The notes: generated by a model from the letters alone, not told the origin. Shown: positions 28,773 to 38,003, counted from the first letter of the stretch. The stretch is DNA of 64,000 nt from Photobacterium arenosum (GCF_014841115.1 NZ_JACYTP010000012.1:103253-167252), one strand, 5' to 3'. Made by a program: numbers and translations.

Positions 28773-28814
28773 AGTTTACTCCCCGGATTCCCAGGAAAAG
28801 TTGATCCTGATCAT
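28773..28814 (-). promoter_or_regulatory. FNR-type site and promoter of the DUF3360-pflB-pflA block
   Basis: TTGATCCTGATCAT at 28801-28814 matches the FNR consensus TTGAT-N4-ATCAA at 9 of 10 fixed positions. On the minus strand a -10-like TAAACT stands at 28773-28778, predicting a start near 28766, which puts the FNR site centre (28807.5) at -41.5, the standard position for class II activation. Anaerobic induction of this block is inferred; expression was not observed. Confidence 0.65.
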
Positions 28815-29786
28815 CCATGCCTCTTGTATGAAGAAATACTACGTAAAAACCCGTTTTCGGTGAGATGTGAGTAGGTATTTTGGCTTTGTTTGTAATTTTA
28901 TTACGTAAATTTATATCTTTGTGACGTAAAGGGGAGGGGGAAACGGACAGGATACGGCGCAGAAAAACGCAATGCTCGTATCCTCTGCGGCCATTTTCGC
29001 GGGATGAACAAATTCAATTTCTGCAAGCCTCGTCATGTTATGACGAATTTTATATTTAGCATAAAGCACATTATCAGTTACTCATTCTGCATGTTTGCCC
29101 ACTTTCATTTTGCTGAAGCAAACAGAAGGAATGATTGGGTACGGCGGGATTATTATTCTCTTAATGGCGCGATATCGATTACATCCTGGCGTAATCCAAA
29201 CCGTTGCCTTTATCACCCGTAAATTCAGAAGACTCCCTGTCGTGCTTTTATTTAGCTGAGTCTGATGTTTATTCTTTTTATCGCACGCAGCGGATAATTC
29301 TCCCGGATGTATGAAACTGATTTTTTATACTAAAATAGTGAGAATCTATTGCGCTTATTAAATAATCGTTTGCAGTGTTTTATTGATTAAATATGCGATT
29401 TTTCCATCTTATAATGCTAAAATCCGAAAGTTAACAAAATGTTGTCAAGCAAAGTTCGTGGTGATACCTTCGTCAAAGGGCTGCGAAAACAGACTTTCTC
29501 ACTGTCGGATTACCGAGAGGAGCAGGATGAATGGTAGCGTCACTAACTGGCTTGATAAAAAGATAAAGTTATCCGTGGCGTGTATTAGTGATGAGTTACC
29601 AGGAATAACAATGGGTAACAAATATCGTTCTGCTAATGTTGATCTAGTGTTAATAGTGATGTTTTACGAACTTTCACTATCATGCATAAAGACTTTAGCC
29701 GACAGTATTCAGCGCACTCAGCCACATTTGCATCATTTGTTTCAGGTGCAGTATTTGGGTTTGACAAGCAACAGGAGACAAAGCGC
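28815..29786. other. Gene-poor AT-rich region between the pfl block and the amino-acid importer
   Basis: Almost 1 kb with no convincing gene. Three ACGTAA hexamers (28841, 28903, 28924) lie close together and could be operator half-sites. A 72-residue frame (29004-29222) looks random. An 87-residue frame from ATG 29527, with GAGGAG just upstream, ends at 29790 so that its TGA overlaps the importer ATG; its sequence (begins MNGSVTNWLDKKIKLS) is not recognised. The right part should hold the importer promoter and possibly ArgR sites, which I could not pick out. Confidence 0.45.
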
Positions 29787-30557
29787 ATGACAGAAGCAGT
29801 AGCGCTTGAAGTAAAGGATTTACATAAATCTTTTGGCCAGAATGAAGTATTGAAAGGGATTTCGCTCACTGCGCATTGCGGGGATGTCATCTCTATCATT
29901 GGCTCTTCTGGTTCAGGTAAAAGTACATTTCTTCGCTGTATTAACCTGTTGGAAACGCCAACTCAGGGTGAAATTTGGGTCAATGGCGAACTGATCAAAA
30001 TGAAGAACAATCGCCGGGGTGAATTCCTGCCTGTTGATGATCGTCAGGTGCAGCGTATTCGTTCCCGGCTGGCAATGGTTTTCCAGGGCTTTAATCTCTG
30101 GTCGCACATGACTGTGCTGGGAAATGTCATCGAAGCACCTGTTCATGTCCTCGGTGTGCCTAAAGCAGAAGCTATCGAAAAAGCCGAAGCCTTACTAAAG
30201 AAAGTGGGTTTGTACGAAAGACGCCATTATTACCCGGGTCACCTCTCTGGTGGTCAGCAGCAACGGGCAGCCATTGCGCGCGCACTGGCGGTAGACCCCG
30301 AAGTGATGCTGTTTGACGAACCTACCTCCGCCCTTGACCCTGAGCTGGTCGGTGAAGTATTGGGCGTCATGCAGGATCTGGCCCAGGAAGGACGCACTAT
30401 GCTGGTGGTGACACACGAAATGGCGTTTGCCCGCGATGTGTCGAATCAGGTGATGTTCTTACACCAGGGGCTGGTTGAAGAGCAGGGACATCCTGAAAAG
30501 CTGTTCCAGAACCCGGATTCAGAAAGATTAAAACAATTTATTTCCTCCATTTACTAA
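29787..30557 (+). CDS. Basic amino acid ABC transporter ATP-binding protein (HisP/AotP-like)
   Basis: ATPase of a polar/basic amino acid importer, 256 residues from the ATG at 29787, which follows CAGGAG. Walker A is GSSGSGKST (about 39-47), signature LSGGQQQ, Walker B MLFDEPTSALDP, switch histidine VTHEMAFA. The insert KMKNNRRGEFLPVDDRQVQRIRS is typical of HisP/ArtP/AotP proteins, which serve histidine, arginine, lysine or ornithine systems. It is the first gene of the order ATPase-binding protein-permease-permease. An upstream open frame to 29682 is not part of the family. Confidence 0.9.
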   Translation: MTEAVALEVKDLHKSFGQNEVLKGISLTAHCGDVISIIGSSGSGKSTFLRCINLLETPTQGEIWVNGELIKMKNNRRGEFLPVDDRQVQRIRSRLAMVFQGFNLWSHMTVLGNVIEAPVHVLGVPKAEAIEKAEALLKKVGLYERRHYYPGHLSGGQQQRAAIARALAVDPEVMLFDEPTSALDPELVGEVLGVMQDLAQEGRTMLVVTHEMAFARDVSNQVMFLHQGLVEEQGHPEKLFQNPDSERLKQFISSIY

Positions 30558-30671
30558 AATAGGGATGTGAGTTTTACTCAATCCCGATAATTAACAACTT
30601 CGCTGTTTCAGCGGTTTACAACCATCTCTGACTCACAAAGGGGTGGATGCAAATACAACAGGAGTAAGACA

Positions 30672-31448
30672 ATGAAAAAATGGATTTTGGCTGCCGCCGT
30701 CGTTTCTGCTCTGGGGGCCACCTCAGTTCAAGCGAAAGAGTGGAAAGAAATTCGTTTCGGTATCGAAGGCGCCTATCCTCCATTCAGCTGGACCGAACCA
30801 AGCGGTGAACTGAAAGGTTTTGACGTCGACATGGCCAATGCGCTGTGTGAAGAACTGCAAGCAAAATGTAAGATCGTAGCCCAGGACTGGGATGGTATTA
30901 TCCCGTCTCTGCTGGCACGTAAATACGATGCCATCATTGCCGCTATGTCAATCACGGAAGAGCGTAAAAAGAAAGTTGACTTCACTGGCAAATACGCATT
31001 GATTCCCAATAAATATGTGGCCAAGAAAGGCACACAGATTGACTTCAGCAAAGAAGGCCTGAAGGGCGTCAAAATTGGTGTTCAGCGTGCAACGACGCAT
31101 GATAAATACCTGACCGACAACTATGGTGATGCTGTTGAGATCGTACGTTACGGTTCTTTTGATGATGCTTATCTGGATCTGAAAGCTGGCCGTATCGCCA
31201 CCGTGCTGGGTGATGCTTCGGCGCTGGAAGAAGGTCTGCTGAACAAAGACGGCGGCGAAGGGTATGAGTTCATCGGCCCTTCTCTGACCGATCCTAAGTG
31301 GTTCGGTGAAGGCTTCGGGATTGCAACCCGTAAGCAGGATAAAGATCTGACAGAAAAACTGGATAAAGCCATCTTGTCGCTGCGCGAAAAAGGCGTCTAT
31401 CAGCAACTGGCATCTAAGTACTTCTCTTACGACGTATACGGTGACTAA
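30672..31448 (+). CDS. Basic amino acid ABC transporter periplasmic binding protein (ArgT/HisJ/AotJ-like)
   Basis: Periplasmic receptor of 258 residues with a signal peptide (1-21, ends VQA). The family 3 signature is LKGFDVDMANALCEEL (about 48-63). IRFGIEGAYPPFSW at the mature N-terminus and SITEERKKKVDFTGKY are typical of lysine/arginine/ornithine or histidine receptors. The paired cysteines near residues 59 and 67 match the disulfide of HisJ/LAO proteins. It is followed by a partial terminator, in keeping with higher need for receptor than permease. Confidence 0.92.
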   Translation: MKKWILAAAVVSALGATSVQAKEWKEIRFGIEGAYPPFSWTEPSGELKGFDVDMANALCEELQAKCKIVAQDWDGIIPSLLARKYDAIIAAMSITEERKKKVDFTGKYALIPNKYVAKKGTQIDFSKEGLKGVKIGVQRATTHDKYLTDNYGDAVEIVRYGSFDDAYLDLKAGRIATVLGDASALEEGLLNKDGGEGYEFIGPSLTDPKWFGEGFGIATRKQDKDLTEKLDKAILSLREKGVYQQLASKYFSYDVYGD

Positions 31449-31517
31449 TCGCTGACAGTGGACTCAGAGACATCAATATGTCTCCCGGTGTACGAGCGAT
31501 GTGATGAGACGAATAAG

Positions 31518-31549
31518 AGTGCCGGGTCGAGGGTGGCTCGGCACTTTTA
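31518..31549 (+). terminator. Partial terminator between receptor and permease genes
   Basis: AGTGCCG at 31518-31524 pairs with CGGCACT at 31539-31545 and runs into TTTT. Placed inside an importer operon after the receptor gene, it probably lowers permease expression rather than ending the operon. Confidence 0.65.
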
Positions 31550-31590
31550 CTATCTGTCGCTGACTCTTTGCAGTTTAAAGGAGTGACCCC

Positions 31591-32331
31591 TTGTTAGATT
31601 TAAAAGGATACGAATGGTCGTTGATCGAAGGCGCATGGATAACCTTGCAGGTTGCTTTGCTGTCTTTGGTGCTGGCGATGGTATTGGGCATGATAGGTGC
31701 GCTGGCAAAATTGTCACGTTATCGCCTGGCCCGCTTAACGGCGACCACTTACACCACTGTCATCCGCGGTATTCCTGATCTGGTACTCATGATGCTGATC
31801 TTCTTTGGCGGTCAGGTACTGCTGAACAACAGTTTGTATGGCATCAATGAGTGGCTGAACAATTATTTTGCGTCATCAGATCCCAGCCATGAATGGACAG
31901 CTTATCTGCCTGACTATATCGAAGTCAGCCCATTTGTCGCGGGTATACTGACCATTGGCTTTATCTTCGGTGCCTACATGGCAGAAACCTTCCGCGGTGC
32001 CATTATGGCGGTGGACAAAGGTGAGCTGGAAGCGGCGAAAGCCTATGGCATGAGCAGTGCGATGTCGTTCCGCCGTGTCCTGTTGCCGCAAATGATCCGC
32101 CATGCCTTACCGGGCTTTGGTAATAACTGGCTGGTGCTGCTGAAAACCACAGCTCTGGTTTCTATCATTGGTCTGGATGACATGGTGCGTAAGGGGGCAC
32201 TGGCCGCCGGTACGACTCAGATGCCATTTACCTTCTACATGGCAATTGCTGTGTTGTTTCTTGTGTTTACCTCGCTTTCCACTTCGGTACTGAAGTGGGC
32301 AGAGCGTCGGTTCAGTATCCATACGAGGTAA
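31591..32331 (+). CDS. Basic amino acid ABC transporter permease (HisQ/ArtQ/AotQ-like)
   Basis: Inner-membrane permease, 246 residues, five hydrophobic helices. The start is a TTG preceded by AAAGGAG at 7 nt. The cytoplasmic loop that docks the ATPase is seen as GELEAAKAYGMSSAMSFRRVLLPQMIRHALPGFGNNW. It pairs with the next gene to form the heterodimeric channel. Confidence 0.9.
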   Translation: MLDLKGYEWSLIEGAWITLQVALLSLVLAMVLGMIGALAKLSRYRLARLTATTYTTVIRGIPDLVLMMLIFFGGQVLLNNSLYGINEWLNNYFASSDPSHEWTAYLPDYIEVSPFVAGILTIGFIFGAYMAETFRGAIMAVDKGELEAAKAYGMSSAMSFRRVLLPQMIRHALPGFGNNWLVLLKTTALVSIIGLDDMVRKGALAAGTTQMPFTFYMAIAVLFLVFTSLSTSVLKWAERRFSIHTR

Positions 32332-32334
32332 GAG

Positions 32335-33012
32335 ATGGACTTTAGTATTCTGACTGATAGCTGGCCGCTGTATCTGCAAGGTTTTTACACCACACTGTGG
32401 ATGGTAGCGCTGGCACTTGCCATTGGTCTGGTGATTTCCATTCCTATCGGTGTGGCACGAAACAGCAAGAATCCGCTGATTTCAGGGCCCGCCTGGGCGT
32501 ACATTTACTTCTTCCGTGGTACGCCGCTGCTGGTACAGCTGTATCTGATTTATTACGGCATGAGCCAGCTGTTAAATGTACAAGGCACGCTCTGGGAAGA
32601 AGCTTGGTTCTGTGCCCTGGTATCCTTTGTGCTCAATACCGCCGCTTATACGGCAGAAATCGTTCGGGGTTCCATCAACAGTATGCCGAAAGGGGAAGTG
32701 GAAGCGGCGAAAGCTTATGGTATGAGCCACTGGCAGGCATTCAGCCGGATTATTTTGCCAAGCTCGCTGCGTCGCGCCTTACCGGCATACAGTAATGAAG
32801 TGATCTTCATGATTCACGGCTCGGCGGTCGCCGGTATCGTGACCATTGTGGATTTGACCGGTGCGGCACGGATAGTGAACTCCCGCTATTACGCACCTTT
32901 TGAATCCTACCTGTTTGCAGGATTGTGTTACATGGTACTGACGTTCACTGTGATCTGGGCTTTCCGCAAGCTTGAAGGGCGATTCCTGCGTCACATGAAA
33001 GCGCTGAGCTGA
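32335..33012 (+). CDS. Basic amino acid ABC transporter permease (HisM/ArtM/AotM-like)
   Basis: Second permease subunit, 225 residues, 3 bp after the first. The ATPase-docking motif is GEVEAAKAYGMSHWQAFSRIILPSSLRRALP. IYFFRGTPLLVQLYLIYYGM is the family's typical N-terminal half. Last gene of the operon, followed by a strong terminator. Confidence 0.92.
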   Translation: MDFSILTDSWPLYLQGFYTTLWMVALALAIGLVISIPIGVARNSKNPLISGPAWAYIYFFRGTPLLVQLYLIYYGMSQLLNVQGTLWEEAWFCALVSFVLNTAAYTAEIVRGSINSMPKGEVEAAKAYGMSHWQAFSRIILPSSLRRALPAYSNEVIFMIHGSAVAGIVTIVDLTGAARIVNSRYYAPFESYLFAGLCYMVLTFTVIWAFRKLEGRFLRHMKALS

Positions 33013-33036
33013 TAAGATCTCCTCACGCTTCAAACA

Positions 33037-33070
33037 CTAAGCCAAGGCTGATGCCTTGGCTTAGTTGTTT
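33037..33070. terminator. Terminator after the amino-acid importer operon
   Basis: A 12-bp stem CTAAGCCAAGGC at 33037-33048 pairs with 33053-33064 around TGAT; a short T-rich tail follows. It also lies downstream of the convergent grxB. Confidence 0.85.
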
Positions 33071-33113
33071 ATAGCAGCTTATCGCATGGCGAACTCAGCA
33101 ATTACACTGCCAC

Positions 33114-33764
33114 CTACACCGCCACTGCATCGTACAGGCTGATGCCAGTCAGCACGGCCACTTGATCAAGGTACTGGCGCACCCGGGAAGGGAAAGTCAG
33201 CCCTTTGACCACAGTCAGGTTTCTCAGGGTCGGGAACAGATTGACATCGTCATAGCTGAGCACATTATCGCGCTCGGAAGGCAGGGTCAGCCAGTCGAGC
33301 TGAGCCAGCACCGCTTCCATACCACTGAGATACTGAGCGGTCTGCGCAAAGGCGTCATCAAAGGTTTGTTCGATCATGGCTGATTTATTGTTTTCAAACC
33401 AGTCTTTGGCTTCCTGGCACTGAAATTCAGGCAGGTCAATCATCAGCCAGCGCGGATACACTAAACGGCTGCTGAAAGGCCGGGCAGCGTCGTACCATTC
33501 GGCAATGCGTGCCTCATGCTGGGCCTTCGCCAGCAGAGGTTGACCGTCCTGCTCGTCAAGATAGCGGGCAATATCCAGGCTTTCTGCCATATAGCTGCCG
33601 TCAGGTTTTTGCAGAATAGGCACCATATTGGCACCCACTTTATCGATACGCGCCTGCACATCATGGTTTTGCAAGAAAACCAGCTCAACATTGGCTTTGT
33701 TCAGCCCGGCCACCATCATGGCTTTAATGCAATACGGGCAGTGATCGAAAACAAAGAGTTTCAT
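33114..33764 (-). CDS. grxB: Glutaredoxin 2
   Basis: GST-like glutaredoxin that reduces protein and glutathione mixed disulfides in the cytoplasm. 216 residues, close to E. coli GrxB (215). The active site is Cys9-Pro-Tyr-Cys12. The thioredoxin-fold half contains NMVPILQKPDGSYMAESLDIARYLDE (glutathione binding), followed by an all-helical C-terminal domain from about residue 85. It lies 64 bp downstream of xthA on the same strand. Confidence 0.95.
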   Translation of the reverse strand: MKLFVFDHCPYCIKAMMVAGLNKANVELVFLQNHDVQARIDKVGANMVPILQKPDGSYMAESLDIARYLDEQDGQPLLAKAQHEARIAEWYDAARPFSSRLVYPRWLMIDLPEFQCQEAKDWFENNKSAMIEQTFDDAFAQTAQYLSGMEAVLAQLDWLTLPSERDNVLSYDDVNLFPTLRNLTVVKGLTFPSRVRQYLDQVAVLTGISLYDAVAV

Positions 33765-33783
33765 TTATTCAAACCTCGTCAAA

Positions 33784-33809
33784 CCCAGCCCCGGATGAAG
33801 GGGGCTGGG
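33784..33809 (-). terminator. Hairpin between xthA and grxB
   Basis: CCCAGCCCC at 33784-33792 pairs exactly with GGGGCTGGG at 33801-33809. On the minus strand only a short TTT follows, so it may be a weak terminator or a stabilising 3' stem for xthA. Confidence 0.55.
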
Positions 33810-33828
33810 AGGGGATTTATGGCGGTAA

Positions 33829-34635
33829 TTATTTGAAAACAGACCAGATAGGTGCGTGATCAGATGGCTTTTCGATACCGCGCAGTTCGTAATCAATACC
33901 GGCTTCCTGGCAACGGGCCGCCAGCGACGGGGTCGCCAGAACCACATCAATGCGCAGGCCGCGGTTGTCATCAAAGCCTTTAGAGCGATAGTCAAACCAC
34001 GAGAATTTGTCATCCGCGGTGGGGTGAAGCTGACGGAAGGTATCGACAAATCCCCAGTCCATCAGGGTTTTCAGCCATTCGCGCTCAATTGGCTGGAAGG
34101 AACATTTACCGGTTTGCAGCCAGCGCTTGGCATTTTGCGGGCCAATGCCGATGTCCAGATCAATGGGGCTGATATTGATATCGCCCATGACAACCAGTTC
34201 TTCATCACTGCTGTGATGGGTATTGAGGTAGGTCATCAGATCAGCATAAAACTTTTCCTTGGCCGGAAACTTGGTTTCGTGATTGATGTTTTCACCCTGA
34301 GGGAAGTAGCCGTTCAGCACAGTCACGGTTTTACCGTCTTCTTGCTCAAAAGTGGCCATAATCATCCGGCGCTGGGCTTCATCATCATCGGTCGGAAACC
34401 CTTTGCGTACATGAAGCGGTTCCTGCTTGCACAACAGTGCAACACCGTAATGGGCTTTCTGGCCGTGGTGGTAGACCTTATAGCCCATGGCTTCTACGTC
34501 TTCCAGCGGAAAGGCTTCGTCATGCACTTTGATTTCCTGCAAGCCGATCACATCCGGCTGGTGTTTATCGATGACTGCTTGCAGTTGATGGAGTCTTGCT
34601 CTTAATCCATTGATATTAAAAGAAATAACTTTCAT
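33829..34635 (-). CDS. xthA: Exodeoxyribonuclease III
   Basis: Major AP endonuclease and 3'-5' exonuclease of base-excision repair. 268 residues, same size as E. coli. Catalytic residues seen: Glu34 (GLQEIKV), the GDINISP segment with its Asp and Asn, and the terminal SDHAPIWS with Asp259 and His260. It starts [15 protein letters not shown]. Divergent from the hydroquinone reductase gene; a separate transcription unit with or without grxB. Confidence 0.97.
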   Translation of the reverse strand: MKVISFNINGLRARLHQLQAVIDKHQPDVIGLQEIKVHDEAFPLEDVEAMGYKVYHHGQKAHYGVALLCKQEPLHVRKGFPTDDDEAQRRMIMATFEQEDGKTVTVLNGYFPQGENINHETKFPAKEKFYADLMTYLNTHHSSDEELVVMGDINISPIDLDIGIGPQNAKRWLQTGKCSFQPIEREWLKTLMDWGFVDTFRQLHPTADDKFSWFDYRSKGFDDNRGLRIDVVLATPSLAARCQEAGIDYELRGIEKPSDHAPIWSVFK

Positions 34636-34816
34636 TTGATGATTCTGTATTGTCAGGGTTTAGAATGAAGCAATCCTAGCACAGTTGCTTGTCATAGCGT
34701 AAGGCCAGCGCTGAGCTGTTCGAATATCTTGATGATCTTTACCGGATTTTCTGCGCCGACTGGTGACTCTGCCTTACCTATAATCAAGGCAAGTGAAAAT
34801 CAACGGTGAGGCAAAT

Positions 34817-35791
34817 ATGGGCAAACTGATCAAGGGTGTGTGGCACGATGTGTGGTACGACACAGATAAAAGCGACGGTGAATTCGTGCGTGAAGATGCC
34901 GGCTTTCGTCACTGGTTAACGGCGGACGGCCGTCAGGGACCACAGGGCCAGCAAGGCTTTAAGGCGGAATCCGGCCGCTATCACCTTTATGTCTCACTGG
35001 CCTGCCCCTGGGCGCACCGGACCCTGATATTCCGTGCTCTGAAAGGGCTGGAGCCGTATATCGGGGTCACAGTGGTCAGCCCGGACATGCTGGAGCACGG
35101 CTGGGAGTTTGCGCAGCCAGAGCCACTGTATGGCTTTGACTTTATGCACCAGCTGTATGCCAAAGCCAAACCCGATTATACCGGCCGGGTAACAGTGCCT
35201 GTGCTGTGGGACAAAGAAACCCAAACCATAGTCAGCAATGAATCCTCAGAAATTATCCGCATGCTGAACAGTGCTTTCAACGAGATCACCGGTAACCAGG
35301 ATGATTACTATCCCCAATCGGCTCAGGCCGAAATTGAGCTGTGGAATGCGTTTATTTATCCGTCGATCAATAACGGTGTGTACCGGTGCGGCTTCGCCAC
35401 CACTCAGGAGGCTTACAGCACGGCCTTTTCTGAGTTGTTTGCGGCGTTGGATAAAGTCGATGCGCATCTCGCCAATCACAGGTATTTAACCGGAAGCAGG
35501 CTGACGGAGGCCGACTGGCGGCTGTTTACCACGCTGATCCGTTTTGATGCCGTGTACGTGGGCCATTTTAAATGTAATAAGCAGCGCATTGCTGATTATC
35601 CGAATTTACAGGGCTACCTGAAGGAACTGTATCAGGTGCCGGGTGTGGCTGATACGGTCGATTTTTACCACATCAAACGCCATTACTATTTCAGCCATCA
35701 GATGATCAATCCAACCGGCGTGGTGCCTCAGGGGCCAGAGCTGGATCTGGACTCACCACATGACAGGGGCAGATTGAGCCTGAACGCCTAA
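34817..35791 (+). CDS. yqjG: Glutathionyl-hydroquinone reductase (YqjG/ECM4 type)
   Basis: Xi-class glutathione transferase that reduces glutathionyl-hydroquinones. 324 residues from 34817; GGTGAGG stands 5 nt before that ATG, whereas the open frame to 34793 lacks a site. The catalytic cysteine is Cys63 in LACPWAHR. FRHWLTADG and SNESSEIIRMLNSAF (glutathione binding) and the helical C-terminal domain with LTEADWRLFTTLIRFDAVYVGHFKCN are all diagnostic. Single gene. Confidence 0.94.
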   Translation: MGKLIKGVWHDVWYDTDKSDGEFVREDAGFRHWLTADGRQGPQGQQGFKAESGRYHLYVSLACPWAHRTLIFRALKGLEPYIGVTVVSPDMLEHGWEFAQPEPLYGFDFMHQLYAKAKPDYTGRVTVPVLWDKETQTIVSNESSEIIRMLNSAFNEITGNQDDYYPQSAQAEIELWNAFIYPSINNGVYRCGFATTQEAYSTAFSELFAALDKVDAHLANHRYLTGSRLTEADWRLFTTLIRFDAVYVGHFKCNKQRIADYPNLQGYLKELYQVPGVADTVDFYHIKRHYYFSHQMINPTGVVPQGPELDLDSPHDRGRLSLNA

Positions 35792-35798
35792 TATCGTC

Positions 35799-37538
35799 TT
35801 AATGCAGCAATGGCGCCCAGACCTCAATGCGGACCGGAGGCAAGTCCCGATTCACCGAGTAAGGCAGTGGCACAGACAGACCGCCTGTCGCCGGATTGGA
35901 TTGTCTGCCGGCGCGCATTTGGCTCAGTATCTCGCAGCGCCACTGAGCCAGCGCATCAGGCAGAGGCATCATGCTGACGGCAAGCAGGCTGGGACGGATA
36001 CTGGCTGCCAGACCTGGCCCCTGAAGCCTGAGCAGGCAATCCAAACGTCCCAGATGCGCTTCGCTGCAGAGCGGATAGTCGTGAATGATGGCATCAAAAT
36101 GAAACAGCGCCTGGGATGGCTGCGAGTGGCGAATGGCCTGAGCGCGTTTGAAGGTGGACTCCAGCCAGCGCAATGCGTCAAAAGCGTGAGTATTTTCCCG
36201 CAATGCCTGCAGCCTTAACTGGCTGTGACCGTCATAGCTGTCTCTGTGTTTGAGTACCTGGCAGATATCTGCAATCAAACGGGTTTCGCCGAGTTGTAAC
36301 AGCAGCGGCAGCGCATCGGCCAGAATCACTGACGGCAGCTTATTGAGGCGTTCAAAATAGCCGGATAAGCCGAGCAGAAGGCGGCGTTTGGCTTTCAGCT
36401 GTTTGCCTTGCGCCAGCAGCAATCGGGCGCTCAGTAACTGCTTGAAGCAATAAAGAAAAGGGCGCTGAGCGGGCAGTAATCTGTGATGCGCGCGCTGGGC
36501 TATCTGGCTCAGCGTCTGGTGGAGCTGACGGCGGGTGCGCTGATCATCCAGACTGAAATACAGTTGCTCGAAGCTGGCACTGAATTCGGCCAGGCAGATA
36601 ATCCAGCCAACATCAATAATCGGTAAATGGGTGGCCAGCGAGAGCCCGGCCTGAGCGAATGCATCTGGTTGTTGGCACTTGGCTGCCAGCTGCGCAACTT
36701 TCAGGGCCCTGTGACTGGCAGAGGGGGACAGTTTCAGTGCCCGCTGGGCTGTGGCCAGTGCCTGCAGCGGTTGCCCTTGCCCTGCCTGATAGTTTGCCAG
36801 CAAATCCATCGCCTCAAGGCATAAAGGGTGTTTCCCGATCAGGTGCGTCAGCAGTTGCAGGGCTCTGGCTGAGTCACCGCACTGGTGCTCAACTTTGGCT
36901 TCCGCCAGCGTGACTTTGATTGAGGGGTGATAGCTCTGAAATAGCCTGATATAACGACGGGCCAGCGCCCAGTCTTTTTTCTCCATCAGCATATCGAGCA
37001 GCAGGCTTTCCAGCTGATAATCCGGACCATGTTGCAGCAGCTGCTGTTTACAGTGTCGGATCCCCTGATCCAGACCATGCTCACTCAATTGTTTATACAC
37101 AGGTTGGCGGGCCTGACTGTTGCGCCATGCGTGGCTCAGCTTTTGCTCAAGTGTGTTGAGCGGCAGCGGCAAAGTAACAAAGGCATCCGGTTCAACCGCC
37201 AGTGCATTGAGCACCACTCGGGCACTGGTGTCTGCCGAAAAAATCACTATCCCGCAATCGGCACTGAGCAGCTGTTTTTTCCGCAGCAAGGTCAGCAATT
37301 CGCTGCCTGTCAGGGTGTTATCTAAATGAAAATCGACCATCAGCAGATGATAGGCCGAACGCTGGCAATGCTTGATGGCTTCACGATAGTTGGCGGCGGT
37401 GTCAATGTGACGCAGGCCAATCTGCACCAGTACCCCTTTCATCAGGCTTTGGGCACTGGGCTGATCGTCGACCAGCAAGACTTTCAGTTTATGCCAGGGC
37501 GGGGGAGCAAGGCTCATGGTGTGCAATCGGGTAGCCAT
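35799..37538 (-). CDS. Response regulator with TPR-like C-terminal region
   Basis: A 579-residue cytoplasmic protein. Residues about 17-140 form a receiver domain: Asp24-Asp25, phospho-acceptor Asp69 (LLMVDFHL), Ser101 in the switch position. The conserved lysine before the beta5 proline is replaced by Leu123 (VTLPLP), so phosphorylation chemistry may be altered. The rest is helical, with tetratricopeptide-like units from about residue 190 to 300 (for example ALDLLANYQAGQGQPLQALATAQRALKLSP-like spacing of small and large residues) and no DNA-binding domain. Such REC-TPR proteins are scattered in marine gammaproteobacteria and presumably act by protein contact. The start follows GAGGA at 6 nt. 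Convergent with yqjG; no kinase gene adjacent. Confidence 0.78.
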   Translation of the reverse strand: MATRLHTMSLAPPPWHKLKVLLVDDQPSAQSLMKGVLVQIGLRHIDTAANYREAIKHCQRSAYHLLMVDFHLDNTLTGSELLTLLRKKQLLSADCGIVIFSADTSARVVLNALAVEPDAFVTLPLPLNTLEQKLSHAWRNSQARQPVYKQLSEHGLDQGIRHCKQQLLQHGPDYQLESLLLDMLMEKKDWALARRYIRLFQSYHPSIKVTLAEAKVEHQCGDSARALQLLTHLIGKHPLCLEAMDLLANYQAGQGQPLQALATAQRALKLSPSASHRALKVAQLAAKCQQPDAFAQAGLSLATHLPIIDVGWIICLAEFSASFEQLYFSLDDQRTRRQLHQTLSQIAQRAHHRLLPAQRPFLYCFKQLLSARLLLAQGKQLKAKRRLLLGLSGYFERLNKLPSVILADALPLLLQLGETRLIADICQVLKHRDSYDGHSQLRLQALRENTHAFDALRWLESTFKRAQAIRHSQPSQALFHFDAIIHDYPLCSEAHLGRLDCLLRLQGPGLAASIRPSLLAVSMMPLPDALAQWRCEILSQMRAGRQSNPATGGLSVPLPYSVNRDLPPVRIEVWAPLLH

Positions 37539-37730
37539 CCTATGTCCTCAGAGCAACCAGGATGCAACTGCATGCAAATGTGGCGGCAGTCACACTTTAG
37601 ATAGACTGAGTGTAGTCGGTTTTTGTGGTGAAAAATTGTGCTATGTGGTGATTGGAGGGCAAGAAAGCATAAAGTCGCAAAAGTGAGAATTGTGCAGGGC
37701 TTGCGACGAAGAGAAAGAAAAAGAGAGGAA

Positions 37731-37759
37731 TAAAAAAAGCCAGCGCGATGCACTGGCTT
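37731..37759 (-). terminator. Terminator of the tRNA-Tyr operon
   Basis: On the minus strand AAGCCAG (37753-37759) pairs with CTGGCTT (37737-37743) and is followed by seven U. It lies 6 bp past the last tRNA-Tyr gene. Confidence 0.85.
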
Positions 37760-37765
37760 GAAAGA

Positions 37766-37850
37766 TGGTGGAGGGAGAAGGATTCGAACCTTCGAAGGCG
37801 GAGCCGTCAGATTTACAGTCTGATCCCTTTGGCCACTCGGGAATCCCTCC
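37766..37850 (-). tRNA. tRNA-Tyr (GTA), copy 4 in transcription order
   Basis: 85 nt including an encoded CCA. Anticodon loop CTGTAAA gives GTA. Class II tRNA with long variable arm; acceptor GGAGGGA pairs with TCCCTCC; T-loop GTTCGAATC. Identical to the next two copies. Confidence 0.97.
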
Positions 37851-37918
37851 ACGGGATTTTTGCGTATTGTCTGGCTATATCAGCCGTGAAAGCAGAAAAG
37901 CGCCACTTTCATAAAAGA

Positions 37919-38003
37919 TGGTGGAGGGAGAAGGATTCGAACCTTCGAAGGCGGAGCCGTCAGATTTACAGTCTGATCCCTTTGGCCACTCGGGAATCCC
38001 TCC
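37919..38003 (-). tRNA. tRNA-Tyr (GTA), copy 3 in transcription order
   Basis: Identical 85-nt gene with encoded CCA, separated by 68-bp spacers from its neighbours. Confidence 0.97.

Noticed and set aside
29004..29222. 72-codon frame in the gene-poor region
   Set aside because: No ribosome-binding site, random-looking composition, no recognisable pattern.
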